41,711 nucleotides of DNA from Pseudomonadota bacterium (GTDB lineage: Bacteria; Pseudomonadota; Alphaproteobacteria; Rhizobiales; Rhizobiaceae): NCBI GenBank assembly GCA_023419535.1, contig JAEZXX010000115.1, positions 1 through 41,711 on the forward strand, read 5' to 3'. Each line of letters starts with the position of its first letter. The stretch's first letter is position 1. The notes under the pieces were generated by a model. It was given only the letters and a program-made list of their open reading frames with translations. It was not told the origin of the DNA and made no database searches. Positions 24,852 through 32,713 of the stretch are shown here, piece after piece. A program made the position numbers and the translations under genes.

Positions 24852-25973
24852 TCATTCCCCTTCGTCACGCGATTTAATACCTGCCGCGGTCAGCATGGTG
24901 CGGATCTGAGAGGAGTCTTCTGTAAGCTCCATCAGCAACTCTGGCAACGTCATTCTTGCCCGCCGGACCGCGTCGTCGAGCGTGTAGGAGATCATCGCCT
25001 GCGGTTCGGTCCGCCTGAAATAGGTCGCGATCGCCTCGATCGCGGCGAGGGCCTCCTCGCGGTTCTGGAAGCCGCTCGTGCGCGGCCGTCCGGACCCGCC
25101 GCCGCCCTGTCCTTCCACGGCCTCGCCGGCGCCCTCTCCCTGCGCCGCGTCGCCCTCGGCGGCGAGGTCGGAGGCGGGCGTCACGGCCTTGTCGCCGCCG
25201 AAATGGCGGATGGCGCCGGCCGCGTTCTGCAGGATGTTGCGCAGGGCCGAAAGCGAAGGCGAGTCGGCCCCGGCGTGGCGGTCGAGCGTCTCGCCGAGGG
25301 CGGCGAGCGCGCTCAAGCCCTCCTCGATCGTGGCGAGCGTGCCCCGCAGCGCCGACGGCGTCGTCACCGTCATCGCCTCGCGCATCTCCTCCGGCGTGCG
25401 CACGCCCGCCGCCGCCCGGGCCTTCAGACGGTCCTTGTCGGTGATCGTGGCGAGCTCGGTCGTCTGATTGTAGTGCCAGAGCGAGAAGGTCTTGTCCGAC
25501 CCGAAGAGCACCGCGGTCTGCAGCGGCTGGTTGAGCGTGCCGGGGCCGCCGGAGCCGTTCAGCCCGCCGATGGCGGCGAGCCTCGTCTCCAGTCCGTCCT
25601 CGTCGGGAAGCGGATAGACGCCCTCCCAGTAATTGTCGACGAGGCCGGTCAGCAACTTGAGGCTGTCGCGCAAACCCGCGAAACCGTCGATGCGCGTCTT
25701 GGCCTCCGCCAGCCAGGCGGCGACCTCCAGATCCTTGGCGCGCGTCGTCAGGAGCGCGGTGGCGGCGTCGACGACCTCGTACCAGTCTTCGGGGAGAGAG
25801 CCCTCTTCGTCCGTCGCGGCGCGCTCGGCCGAACGCGCCGCCGAGCGCGCGCCTTTGGCGCGGTAGTAGAGAGACTGAGGGCTGTCGTCGTCACGCGGAT
25901 CCTGCCCCTGCGGCAAGTCCTCCGAGATCGGGGCGAGCAGCGCCTCGAGATCCAGCGTGGCCGGTGCGCTCAT
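24852..25973 (-). CDS. tssA: T6SS assembly cap protein TssA
   Basis: 373 residues from ATG 25973 with AGGGG 10 nt upstream (the frame continues upstream without a ribosome site). ImpA N-terminal domain about 5-140: LLAPISEDLPQGQDPRDDDS, typical of the family (P-I-x-x-x-x-P-x-G-x-D-x-R). Then NYWEGVYPLPDEDGLETRLA (conserved W-x-x-x-[YF]-P-x-x-D-x-D), a Gly/Glu-rich linker at about 280-310, and a C-terminal block, SYTLDDAVRRARMTLPELL. TssA primes and coordinates tube and sheath polymerisation. 49 nt after the DUF6931-like gene. Confidence 0.93.
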   Translation of the reverse strand: MSAPATLDLEALLAPISEDLPQGQDPRDDDSPQSLYYRAKGARSAARSAERAATDEEGSLPEDWYEVVDAATALLTTRAKDLEVAAWLAEAKTRIDGFAGLRDSLKLLTGLVDNYWEGVYPLPDEDGLETRLAAIGGLNGSGGPGTLNQPLQTAVLFGSDKTFSLWHYNQTTELATITDKDRLKARAAAGVRTPEEMREAMTVTTPSALRGTLATIEEGLSALAALGETLDRHAGADSPSLSALRNILQNAAGAIRHFGGDKAVTPASDLAAEGDAAQGEGAGEAVEGQGGGGSGRPRTSGFQNREEALAAIEAIATYFRRTEPQAMISYTLDDAVRRARMTLPELLMELTEDSSQIRTMLTAAGIKSRDEGE

Positions 25974-26022
25974 CGCGTTCGTCCCCTCTCGGCCGTCCTC
26001 GCACGGCGCCCTGCACCAAGGC

Positions 26023-26616
26023 TCATCGGCCCGCTCCCGCCTGACCGTTGCCGCCGTTGGCGATGTCGACCGCGCTCGAGATCGCCATCCTGTAGAGATC
26101 GGCGGAGCGCTGCGGCCCGTCGCCGGCGACCGCCAGAAGCACCGAGGCGCCCGCCCCGGTCGGGCACAGGCTCGGATCGGGTGCGACCGGCGGCAGACCC
26201 TCCGGCGCCAGGCTCGGCCCCGTCCAGAAGGCGGCGAGCGCGGCATAGGCGGGCGCCCCGTCGAACTTCAGCGCCTCGGCTGCCGCGTAGCAGGTCCGGC
26301 CCGCGGCCTCGCTCGGCTGGAACACCCAACGCTCGGCGGACGCCAGACAGGATTCGCTCCGGGCGTCGACCGCCGAGCCGATGGAGCGGCATACGACGCA
26401 GGCCCACCAGATCGCCTCGCGCGGCGGCAGCGCGAAGGCGAGATACCGGATGGCGTCCGCCCATCGCTCGTTCAGCGTGAGGACGGAGAGAAAGCCCTGC
26501 GGCGAGAGGTCCTCGACGAGGAGCGCCTTCGCCTCGGCCGACAGGTCGACGCGCGCGCAGATCGCCGTTGCCTGGCGGTCGACGATCTTGGCGAAGGGAG
26601 CGTGCTGGATCCGCAT
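26023..26616 (-). CDS. DUF6931-like T6SS-associated protein
   Basis: 197 residues from ATG 26616, 5 nt after the vgrG stop. No signal peptide or membrane helix; Ala-rich and mostly helical. Recognisable stretch: WADAIRYLAFALPPREAIWW followed by ACVVCR. From memory this matches a T6SS-linked uncharacterised family (DUF6931) found between vgrG and tssA-type genes in alphaproteobacteria. Its place directly after vgrG suggests a spike-loading adaptor or accessory, but no function is established and no toxin motif is seen. Confidence 0.6.
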   Translation of the reverse strand: MRIQHAPFAKIVDRQATAICARVDLSAEAKALLVEDLSPQGFLSVLTLNERWADAIRYLAFALPPREAIWWACVVCRSIGSAVDARSESCLASAERWVFQPSEAAGRTCYAAAEALKFDGAPAYAALAAFWTGPSLAPEGLPPVAPDPSLCPTGAGASVLLAVAGDGPQRSADLYRMAISSAVDIANGGNGQAGAGR

Positions 26617-26621
26617 GGCGA

Positions 26622-28661
26622 TCAGTTGATCTTCACGAGCCCGCCGGAGACCTCGGTCATGGCGGACCCCTTCACGGTGACCATGGCCCCCTCCACGTCG
26701 GCCTTCATGGACGCCTTGGCGCCGATCGCGAGGCCCTCGATCTGCACGCCCTGCGGGGTGACCTTGATCGTGCTCGACCCGACCTTCAGCGTGATCCCCA
26801 TGCCCGCCTCCAGGGTGATCTCGCCGGCCGTCGCCTTCATGGTGACGTTTCCGAGCTTGATCGAATGGGTGACGTTGCCCTTGTCGACCGTGACGGCGAG
26901 ATTGCCCGTCTTGACGTTCAGCGTGTCGTTGCCGGTGTCGACGTTGACGAGCCGGTTGCCGGTCTTCACGTCGTGGGTGTCGTTGCCCTTGTCGACCGTC
27001 GTCGACCGGTTGCCCTTCGACACGGTCAGGCTGTCGTTGCCGTCGGTGATCGTCTGCGTGCGGTTGTTCTTGATCGTGCGCGTCTGGTCGTTGCCGACGT
27101 CCAGCGTGTCGTCGTTCAGGACCTTGCGGTCGAAGTCCTTCTGGGCGCGGAAGAAGACCTTCTCGCTGTCCTTCTTGTCGTCGAAGGAGAGCTCGCTGAA
27201 GGTCTGCGCGCTGCCCTTGTCCATCGAACGGGTGCGCACGCCGCTCTTGGTCTTCTCGGCCGGCAGCGGGAAGGGCGGCGTGTTCGTGCCGTTGTAGAGC
27301 GCCCCGGTGACGAGCGGCTGGTCGGGATCGCCGCCGGCGAACTGGACGATCACCTCCATGCCGACGCGCGGCAGGTAGAAGCTGCCCCAGGCCTTGCCGG
27401 CCCAGCTCTGGGCGACGCGCACGAAGCAGGAGCTCTTCTCGTCGCCCGCCCCCTTCTGGTCCCACGGGAACTCGACCCGGATGCGCCCGTGCGCGTCGGT
27501 GTAGACCTCCGCCTCGGCGGGCCCGACGACCTTGGCGACGAAGGCGCCCTGCATGGAGGGACGGGGCAGCGGCGCCGGCCGGGCGATCCGCGCGGCCGGA
27601 AGGGCCGTGAAGCGGCTCGAATAGGAGGGCAGCTCGGGCTTCTGCTGGTTCAGGAAGACCGGGTCGCTGGCGCGGTGCTCGATCGTCGAGACCACGTAGC
27701 GTCCGCCCGACCCTTCGTTCTCCGCGACCGTCAGCTCGAACGTGTGGCCGGGCACGAGCGCGGCGCAGGAGGACTGGCCTTCCAGGACCGTCGAGGCCGC
27801 CTCCATCTCCTCGATGCGGTCGGTGGAGCGCTTCTTGAGCGCCGCCGCGTCCGCCGGCCCGTGGCCGAAGGCGTAGTTGTCGGTCACCTTGCCGGCGGAG
27901 TTGTTGGCGACGGTGCTCTTGGTCTCGCCGCTCGGCGGGGTGGCCGGCGCCTCGAAATCGTACTGGACGTGCTTCCAGCCCGCGTCGGCCAGGACCTGGC
28001 GCTCGCGGATCGAGGAGATGACGTTGGAGGCCCTCGCCGCGCCCTGGCGATACTCCACTGCCGCCAGCGCGCAGTCGGGATAGTCCGCATCGTCGGCGAA
28101 GACGAGCTCGTGGGCGTCCGCCGTGTGCTCGAAATAGAAGAACAGACCCTCGTCGGCGGCGATGCGCCGAACGAAGTCGAGGTCCGTCTCGTTGTACTGG
28201 ATCCGGAACTCCTTGTCCGGATAGGTCTTGGTCAGCTTGAACGTGGCGGTGAGACCGTTGCGCCTCAGGACCGTCTCGATGACGTCCTTCACCTTCATCA
28301 GATTGTTGTAGACCGCGCAGTTGGTCGTGCGGTCGAGCAGCCAGAGCTTGGGCGAGATGCGCAGGTGGAACATCCTCTGCCCGCCGCGCGAGAAATCGCC
28401 GGCCGCGATCGAGGAGACGATTCCATTGACGTAGCGGAAGGTGCGCGTGCCGGCCGCATTGTGGAAGCCGAGGCCCAGCGTGGCCGAGGTTCCGAGGATG
28501 TCGGTGCGCTCGATGACGGCGACCGAGGCCAGAGCGGTGACGTCGAAGGAGAACAGCGAAGACATGCCCTCCGCGCCGACGACCTCGCCGGGCAGAAGAG
28601 CATTGGCGCCCAGAACCGTCTTCAGGGTCAGGAGCCGGTTCGCTTGGTTGTAGTCCGACAT
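26622..28661 (-). CDS. vgrG: T6SS spike protein VgrG (TssI)
   Basis: 679 residues from ATG 28661 with AGGA 7 nt upstream. gp27-like part about 1-370 (LFSFDVTALAS; YNETDLDFVRRIAADEGLFFYFEHT), gp5 OB-fold about 380-480 (GRIRVEFPWDQKGAGDEKS; RVGMEVIVQFAGGDPDQPLV; TGALYNGTN), then a beta-helix needle built of GN-containing repeats (VSKGNRSTTVDKGND; VKTGNRLVNVDTGND) to the end. There is no C-terminal toxin or PAAR extension, so effectors must load as separate proteins; a PAAR tip is encoded in the divergent arm. Confidence 0.96.
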   Translation of the reverse strand: MSDYNQANRLLTLKTVLGANALLPGEVVGAEGMSSLFSFDVTALASVAVIERTDILGTSATLGLGFHNAAGTRTFRYVNGIVSSIAAGDFSRGGQRMFHLRISPKLWLLDRTTNCAVYNNLMKVKDVIETVLRRNGLTATFKLTKTYPDKEFRIQYNETDLDFVRRIAADEGLFFYFEHTADAHELVFADDADYPDCALAAVEYRQGAARASNVISSIRERQVLADAGWKHVQYDFEAPATPPSGETKSTVANNSAGKVTDNYAFGHGPADAAALKKRSTDRIEEMEAASTVLEGQSSCAALVPGHTFELTVAENEGSGGRYVVSTIEHRASDPVFLNQQKPELPSYSSRFTALPAARIARPAPLPRPSMQGAFVAKVVGPAEAEVYTDAHGRIRVEFPWDQKGAGDEKSSCFVRVAQSWAGKAWGSFYLPRVGMEVIVQFAGGDPDQPLVTGALYNGTNTPPFPLPAEKTKSGVRTRSMDKGSAQTFSELSFDDKKDSEKVFFRAQKDFDRKVLNDDTLDVGNDQTRTIKNNRTQTITDGNDSLTVSKGNRSTTVDKGNDTHDVKTGNRLVNVDTGNDTLNVKTGNLAVTVDKGNVTHSIKLGNVTMKATAGEITLEAGMGITLKVGSSTIKVTPQGVQIEGLAIGAKASMKADVEGAMVTVKGSAMTEVSGGLVKIN

Positions 28662-28694
28662 CGAAATTTCCTGCCGGCGGGGCCCGGTTGGGAC

Positions 28695-28715
28695 GGCCCG
28701 GCTGGGCGCCGGGCC
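28695..28715 (-). promoter_or_regulatory. Intercistronic hairpin between hcp and vgrG
   Basis: A perfect 8-bp all-G/C stem (GGCCCGGC with GCCGGGCC) with a TGGGC loop starts 14 nt after the hcp stop and ends 33 nt before the vgrG start. No T tract follows. It could protect the hcp 3' end from decay or partly attenuate read-through, giving more Hcp than VgrG. Confidence 0.5.
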
Positions 28716-28729
28716 GGTCGTTCAGGGAC

Positions 28730-29212
28730 TTAGACCGTCTTGGCGGCGGCGAGATCGTAGGTCGCGGAGGCCTTGTTGGTCTTGGCGCCCTTCGTGTCGC
28801 CCGGATCGTAGGAGAACATCACCTTGGTGAAGTTCAGGGAAAGGCTTTCGGTCGGCCGGTCGCCGCCCGAGGAGACGGAGTAGCCCGAGATGATGACGTC
28901 CGACAGCTCGTACTGCGCGTAGACCTGCAGCTTGTCCTTCTCGGTGCGGCAGAAGTCGATCGAGACCTTCACGCCCTCGTCGGCCTCGAGGGAGTTCTGG
29001 AACAGCGGGATCGAGGAAGCGTCCATCTGCTTGGTCACGGTGACCTCGGAGATCGACGGGGCGCTCGTCTCGCGGTTCGCGGCCGAGCCGACCGGGGTCG
29101 AGACGCCGCGGCCGATGCCGAACTGGCACGAGCTGACTTCGATCCAGCCCTTGTGGCCTTCCTCGGTCACGTCGCCTTTGACCTCGGGATCGAACTTCAA
29201 ATAGATCGGCAT
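28730..29212 (-). CDS. hcp: T6SS tube protein Hcp (TssD)
   Basis: 160 residues from ATG 29212, MPIYLKFDPEVKGDVTEEGH; GGGAG about 7 nt upstream favours it over the ATG six bases earlier. Forms the hexameric inner tube and is secreted. Family blocks: GWIEVSSCQFGIGRGVSTP, SAPSISEVTVTKQMDASS, and LSDVIISGYSVSSGGDRPTE, LSLNFTKVMFSY. Length normal. It lies 51 nt after clpV and is followed by a stable hairpin before vgrG. Confidence 0.96.
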   Translation of the reverse strand: MPIYLKFDPEVKGDVTEEGHKGWIEVSSCQFGIGRGVSTPVGSAANRETSAPSISEVTVTKQMDASSIPLFQNSLEADEGVKVSIDFCRTEKDKLQVYAQYELSDVIISGYSVSSGGDRPTESLSLNFTKVMFSYDPGDTKGAKTNKASATYDLAAAKTV

Positions 29213-29263
29213 GGTCATTCTCCCTTGCGGTGGTTGATTGAAACGTCCGGCGGAGCGGGAACG

Positions 29264-31948
29264 CTACGCCGCCTTCTCGTCCAGACCGGCGGCCTCTTCG
29301 ATCGGCGCGCCGGGCGTGGTCGTGAATTGGAAGGTCCCGTCCGGCCCGAGCTCGATCGACACGTCGCCGACCTCCTCGCCGTCGGCGAGCGTCGCCAGCA
29401 CCTTGGAGGAGAGCTGCGGCAGGAGCCCGCGCGACAGAATCCATTCGATGTTGCGCGCGCCGCTCTCGACCTCGGTGCAGCGGGCCGCGATGCCCTCGAT
29501 CAGCTTGTCGTCCCACACCAGACGCGCCCGGTAGTTCTCCAGGAAGCGCTTGGCGATGCGGTTCAGCTGCAGCCTGACGATCTGCTTGATGACGTCGTCG
29601 GCGAGCGGGAAGTAGGGCACGATCGAGCAGCGGCCGAGGAAGGCCGGCTTGAAATGCTTCAGCAGTTCGGGCCGCAGCGCCTCGGTCAGCCCGGCCGCGT
29701 CGGGCCGCGTGTCCTCGTCCTTGCAGAGACTGTGGATGAGGTCGGTGCCCGCGTTCGAGGTGATGATGATGACGGTGTTCTTGAAGTCGATGTCGCGGCC
29801 TTCGCCGTCGCGCAGCATGCCCTTGTCGAAGACCTGGTAGAACACGTCTTGGACGCCCGGATGGGCCTTCTCGATCTCGTCGAGGAGGATCACCGAATAG
29901 GGCCGCCGGCGGACCGCCTCGGTGAGGACGCCGCCCTCGCCGTAGCCGACATAACCCGGAGGCGAGCCGACGAGCATCGAGACCTTATGCTCCTCCTTGA
30001 ACTCCGACATGTTGATGACGGTGAGGTTCTGCTCGCCGCCGTAGAGGAGGTCGGCGACGGCCAGCGCCGTCTCCGTCTTGCCGACGCCCGAGGTGCCGAC
30101 CATCATGAAGACGCCGATGGGCTTCCGCGGATCGGCCAGCTTGGCGCGCGAGGTGCGCACCGTCTCGGCGATCGCCTCCAGCGCCTGCGGCTGGCCGATG
30201 ACACGCTCGGAAAGCTTGTCCTTCAGGTTCAGGACCGTCTTGATCTCGTTGGAGACCATGCGACCGACCGGGATGCCGGTCCAGTTCGCGATGACCTCGG
30301 CGATCGCCTGGCTGTCGACGGTCACGCGCATCAGGGGGTTCTCGCCCTGCAGCGTCGCGAGCTCCTCGTTCAGCCTCCTTAGCTCCGCCTTGAGCGCCGC
30401 CTCGTCCTCGGCGGCCTCGCCGTCCTTGGCGTCGCCGAGCTTGGACTGCAGTTCGCGGATGCGCGCCACGCGCTCCTGCTCGCCGGCCCATTGCTGCTCC
30501 AGCGCCTCCAGATCGACGCGCGTCGTCTCGATGCGCGCCTCGATCTCGCCGATCCGCTCGGAATGGTCTGTGCCGATCTTCGATTCGCGGCGAAGGACGT
30601 CGAGCGCGGTCTGCGACAGCTCGATGCGGCGGCGCGCGTCCTCGATCGGCGCCGGGATCGAGTTGCTGCCGACGGCGACGCGCCCGCAGGCGGTGTCGAG
30701 AAGGCTGACGGCCTTGTCGGGAAGCTGCCGGCTCGGGATGTAGCGGCGCGACAGGCGCACCGAGTCCTCGACCGCCTCCGACAGGATCCGCACCCCGTGG
30801 TGCTTCTCCAGCGTCGGCACGATGCCGCGCATCATGGCGATGGCGTTCTCGTCGTCCGGCTCCTCGACCTTCACCACCTGGAAGCGGCGGGTGAGCGCCG
30901 GGTCGCGCTCGAAGTACTTCTTGTACTCGGCCCAGGTCGTGGCCGCGATGGTGCGCATCTCGCCGCGCGCCAAGGCCGGCTTCAGAAGGTTCGCCGCGTC
31001 GTTCTGGCCGGCCTGCCCGCCGGCGCCGATGAGCGTATGCGCCTCGTCGATGAAGACGATGATGGGCTTGGGCGAGGCCTTCACCGCCTCGATGACGTTC
31101 TTCAGGCGGTTCTCGAACTCGCCCTTCATGCCGGCGCCCGCCTGCAGGAGGCCGAGGTCGAGCGACAGGACCTCGACGTCCTTCAGCGCGGACGGCACCT
31201 CGCCCGCGGCGATCTTGAGCGCGAAGCCCTCGACGACGGCGGTCTTGCCGACGCCGGCCTCGCCGGTGAGGATCGGGTTGTTCTGGCGGCGCCGCGTCAG
31301 GATGTCGACGATCTGGCGCGTCTCCGCGTCGCGGCCGAGGATCGGATCGATCTTGCCCTCGCGGGCCCGCTGCGTGAGGTTGATCGTGTACTGGTCGAGC
31401 GCGGCATTGCCCATGGCGGCCGTACGCCCGTCGCTCGGCGCGCCGGACGCGGGGCCCGAGGCGGCCGCCTCGGCGGCCTCGGAGGAGCCGGCGGTCAGCT
31501 CGGAGAGCTGCGCGGCGATGTCGGCTTCGCCGATCTTGGAGAATTCGCGCGAGGCCGTCAGGGCCTGCGAGGAGAGGCCCTTGTCGGCCAGCAGCGCGGC
31601 CAGGATGTGCCCGGAGCGGATTTTCTGGCCGGCCTCCAGCGAGGCGACGAGCCAGGCCTCCCGCAGGAGCTTCACGACGTCCTGCGACAGAGCCGGCGGT
31701 CGGCTGTTGCCCGTCTTCAGCCGGTCGAGGACGCGGGTCAGGTCGGCGAGGAGACGCGACGTGTCGATGCCGAAGTGCCGCAGGATCGCGGAGGCGTCGT
31801 TGTCGGACGCCTCCGCGAGCTTGACCAGGAGATGCTCGATCTCGACGTTGTAATGGGTCCGCGAGAGCGTCAGGCCGACGGCGGCCTCCAGGGCGGAGCG
31901 GGTTTGAGCGTTCAGCCGCGCGATGAGCGCCTGCAGATCCAATGCCAT
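29264..31948 (-). CDS. clpV: T6SS sheath-recycling AAA+ ATPase ClpV (TssH)
   Basis: 894 residues from ATG 31948 with a perfect GGAGG 6 nt upstream. Disassembles contracted TssBC sheaths. N domain about 1-150 (SRTHYNVEIEHLLVKLAE, the Y-x-x-x-E-H-L-L block typical of ClpV), AAA1 with Walker A GEAGVGKTA (229-237) and Walker B VFIDEAH (Asp301, Glu302), a coiled-coil middle domain about 440-560 (Glu/Arg-rich), and AAA2 with GTSGVGKTE and ILLDEIEKAHPG. The N-domain Tyr/Glu/His-Leu set separates it from ClpB. First of the structural genes on this arm, after a 313-nt leader region. Confidence 0.95.
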   Translation of the reverse strand: MALDLQALIARLNAQTRSALEAAVGLTLSRTHYNVEIEHLLVKLAEASDNDASAILRHFGIDTSRLLADLTRVLDRLKTGNSRPPALSQDVVKLLREAWLVASLEAGQKIRSGHILAALLADKGLSSQALTASREFSKIGEADIAAQLSELTAGSSEAAEAAASGPASGAPSDGRTAAMGNAALDQYTINLTQRAREGKIDPILGRDAETRQIVDILTRRRQNNPILTGEAGVGKTAVVEGFALKIAAGEVPSALKDVEVLSLDLGLLQAGAGMKGEFENRLKNVIEAVKASPKPIIVFIDEAHTLIGAGGQAGQNDAANLLKPALARGEMRTIAATTWAEYKKYFERDPALTRRFQVVKVEEPDDENAIAMMRGIVPTLEKHHGVRILSEAVEDSVRLSRRYIPSRQLPDKAVSLLDTACGRVAVGSNSIPAPIEDARRRIELSQTALDVLRRESKIGTDHSERIGEIEARIETTRVDLEALEQQWAGEQERVARIRELQSKLGDAKDGEAAEDEAALKAELRRLNEELATLQGENPLMRVTVDSQAIAEVIANWTGIPVGRMVSNEIKTVLNLKDKLSERVIGQPQALEAIAETVRTSRAKLADPRKPIGVFMMVGTSGVGKTETALAVADLLYGGEQNLTVINMSEFKEEHKVSMLVGSPPGYVGYGEGGVLTEAVRRRPYSVILLDEIEKAHPGVQDVFYQVFDKGMLRDGEGRDIDFKNTVIIITSNAGTDLIHSLCKDEDTRPDAAGLTEALRPELLKHFKPAFLGRCSIVPYFPLADDVIKQIVRLQLNRIAKRFLENYRARLVWDDKLIEGIAARCTEVESGARNIEWILSRGLLPQLSSKVLATLADGEEVGDVSIELGPDGTFQFTTTPGAPIEEAAGLDEKAA

Positions 31949-32261
31949 GCCAGTCCTCCGCAACCGCCGGCCGCACGCGATCCGCGCCCGGCGGACCACC
32001 GCCAGCGCTCGGACCCCAAAACGAGGCCGTCTGAAATCGATAGAAACCCGAACGTGCGGGTTTAGCCCGCAAATCTCGCAACGCCCCCCTTGGCGTGCGT
32101 CAACTCAATGCCAAATCAGTTCGCTTGCCGCAAGGGTCCCTCGGACATTTGGACCGATTCTGACCTCGCCGTCGCGTCATCGACAAGACATAAAGCGGCG
32201 GATGCTACCGGAGGGGACAGATGGCTCAAGCCTTGGCCCGTCCGAACCGCCCTTCCACCCT
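31949..32261 (-). promoter_or_regulatory. Leader/promoter region of clpV with overlapping hairpins
   Basis: 313 nt without a convincing gene. Read on the minus strand, a TTGACG -35-like element (32098-32103) is followed by two hairpins that share bases: TGCGGG/CCCGCA (32055-32071) and AAACCCG/CGGGTTT (32044-32063), the second followed by a T-rich stretch. They cannot form together, which is an attenuator-like layout about 95-120 nt before the clpV ATG. A plus-strand ATG at 32221 has GGAGGGG before it, but its frame is antisense to the STAS gene. No sigma-54 site with correct GG-N10-GC spacing was found. Confidence 0.4.
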
Positions 32262-32591
32262 TCAGGCAGCCACGGCTTCCGTAACGGAAGGGAACACGGG
32301 CAGGAGCCGCAGGAAGCCGCTCATCTCGAACACGAGGCGCACCCGGTCGTTCAGCCCCGCCAGCGCGAGGCGGCCGTTCGCGGCCTTCACCTTCTTGGCG
32401 GCCGACAGGATCGCCGACAGCCCGACGCTCGAAATGTAGTCGACGCCGCCGAGATCGAGAACGATCCGCGCGTCGCCGCGCGAGACGATGGCCGCGAGCT
32501 GGCGCTCGAAGGCAGAGGAGGTCGCACTGTCGAGACGGCCGATCGGCGTCACGACGACATGACCGGCGGCTCTGGATTCGGTAACGTTCAT
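32262..32591 (-). CDS. STAS-domain anti-sigma-factor antagonist-like protein
   Basis: 109 residues from ATG 32591 (GGGAAGG 8 nt upstream; the upstream in-frame ATG lacks one). One STAS domain throughout: VVTPIGRLDSATSSAFER, ARIVLDLGGVDYISSVGLSA, with the conserved Ser54-Ser55 before Val-Gly-Leu at the position where SpoIIAA/RsbV proteins are phosphorylated. Partner-switch antagonists bind an HPK-like anti-sigma kinase and release its target when unphosphorylated. The divergent gene 122 nt away encodes such a kinase domain. No sigma factor is visible here, so the target may be a T6SS component. Confidence 0.88.
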   Translation of the reverse strand: MNVTESRAAGHVVVTPIGRLDSATSSAFERQLAAIVSRGDARIVLDLGGVDYISSVGLSAILSAAKKVKAANGRLALAGLNDRVRLVFEMSGFLRLLPVFPSVTEAVAA

Positions 32592-32713
32592 GAAGGCGAC
32601 CTTCCCGACGGGAAGGTAAAGTCCTTCCGTCTCGCTTTTCATCGCGACGAGCGGTGTTCTAAAGAGTCCGCGGAGCGGGCGCAATTCGCAACGCGACGAT
32701 TCGGGAGCATGGG

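Noticed and set aside
32091..32130. TTTGGCATTGAGTTGAC-like sequence on the minus strand as a sigma-54 promoter for clpV
   Set aside because: The GG and GC elements are not separated by ten bases, so the -24/-12 geometry fails.
32221..32439. Plus-strand 72-codon frame with a strong GGAGGGG ribosome-site-like sequence
   Set aside because: Most of it is antisense to the STAS gene and the peptide has no recognisable features. A short leader peptide cannot be ruled out, but it is not supported.
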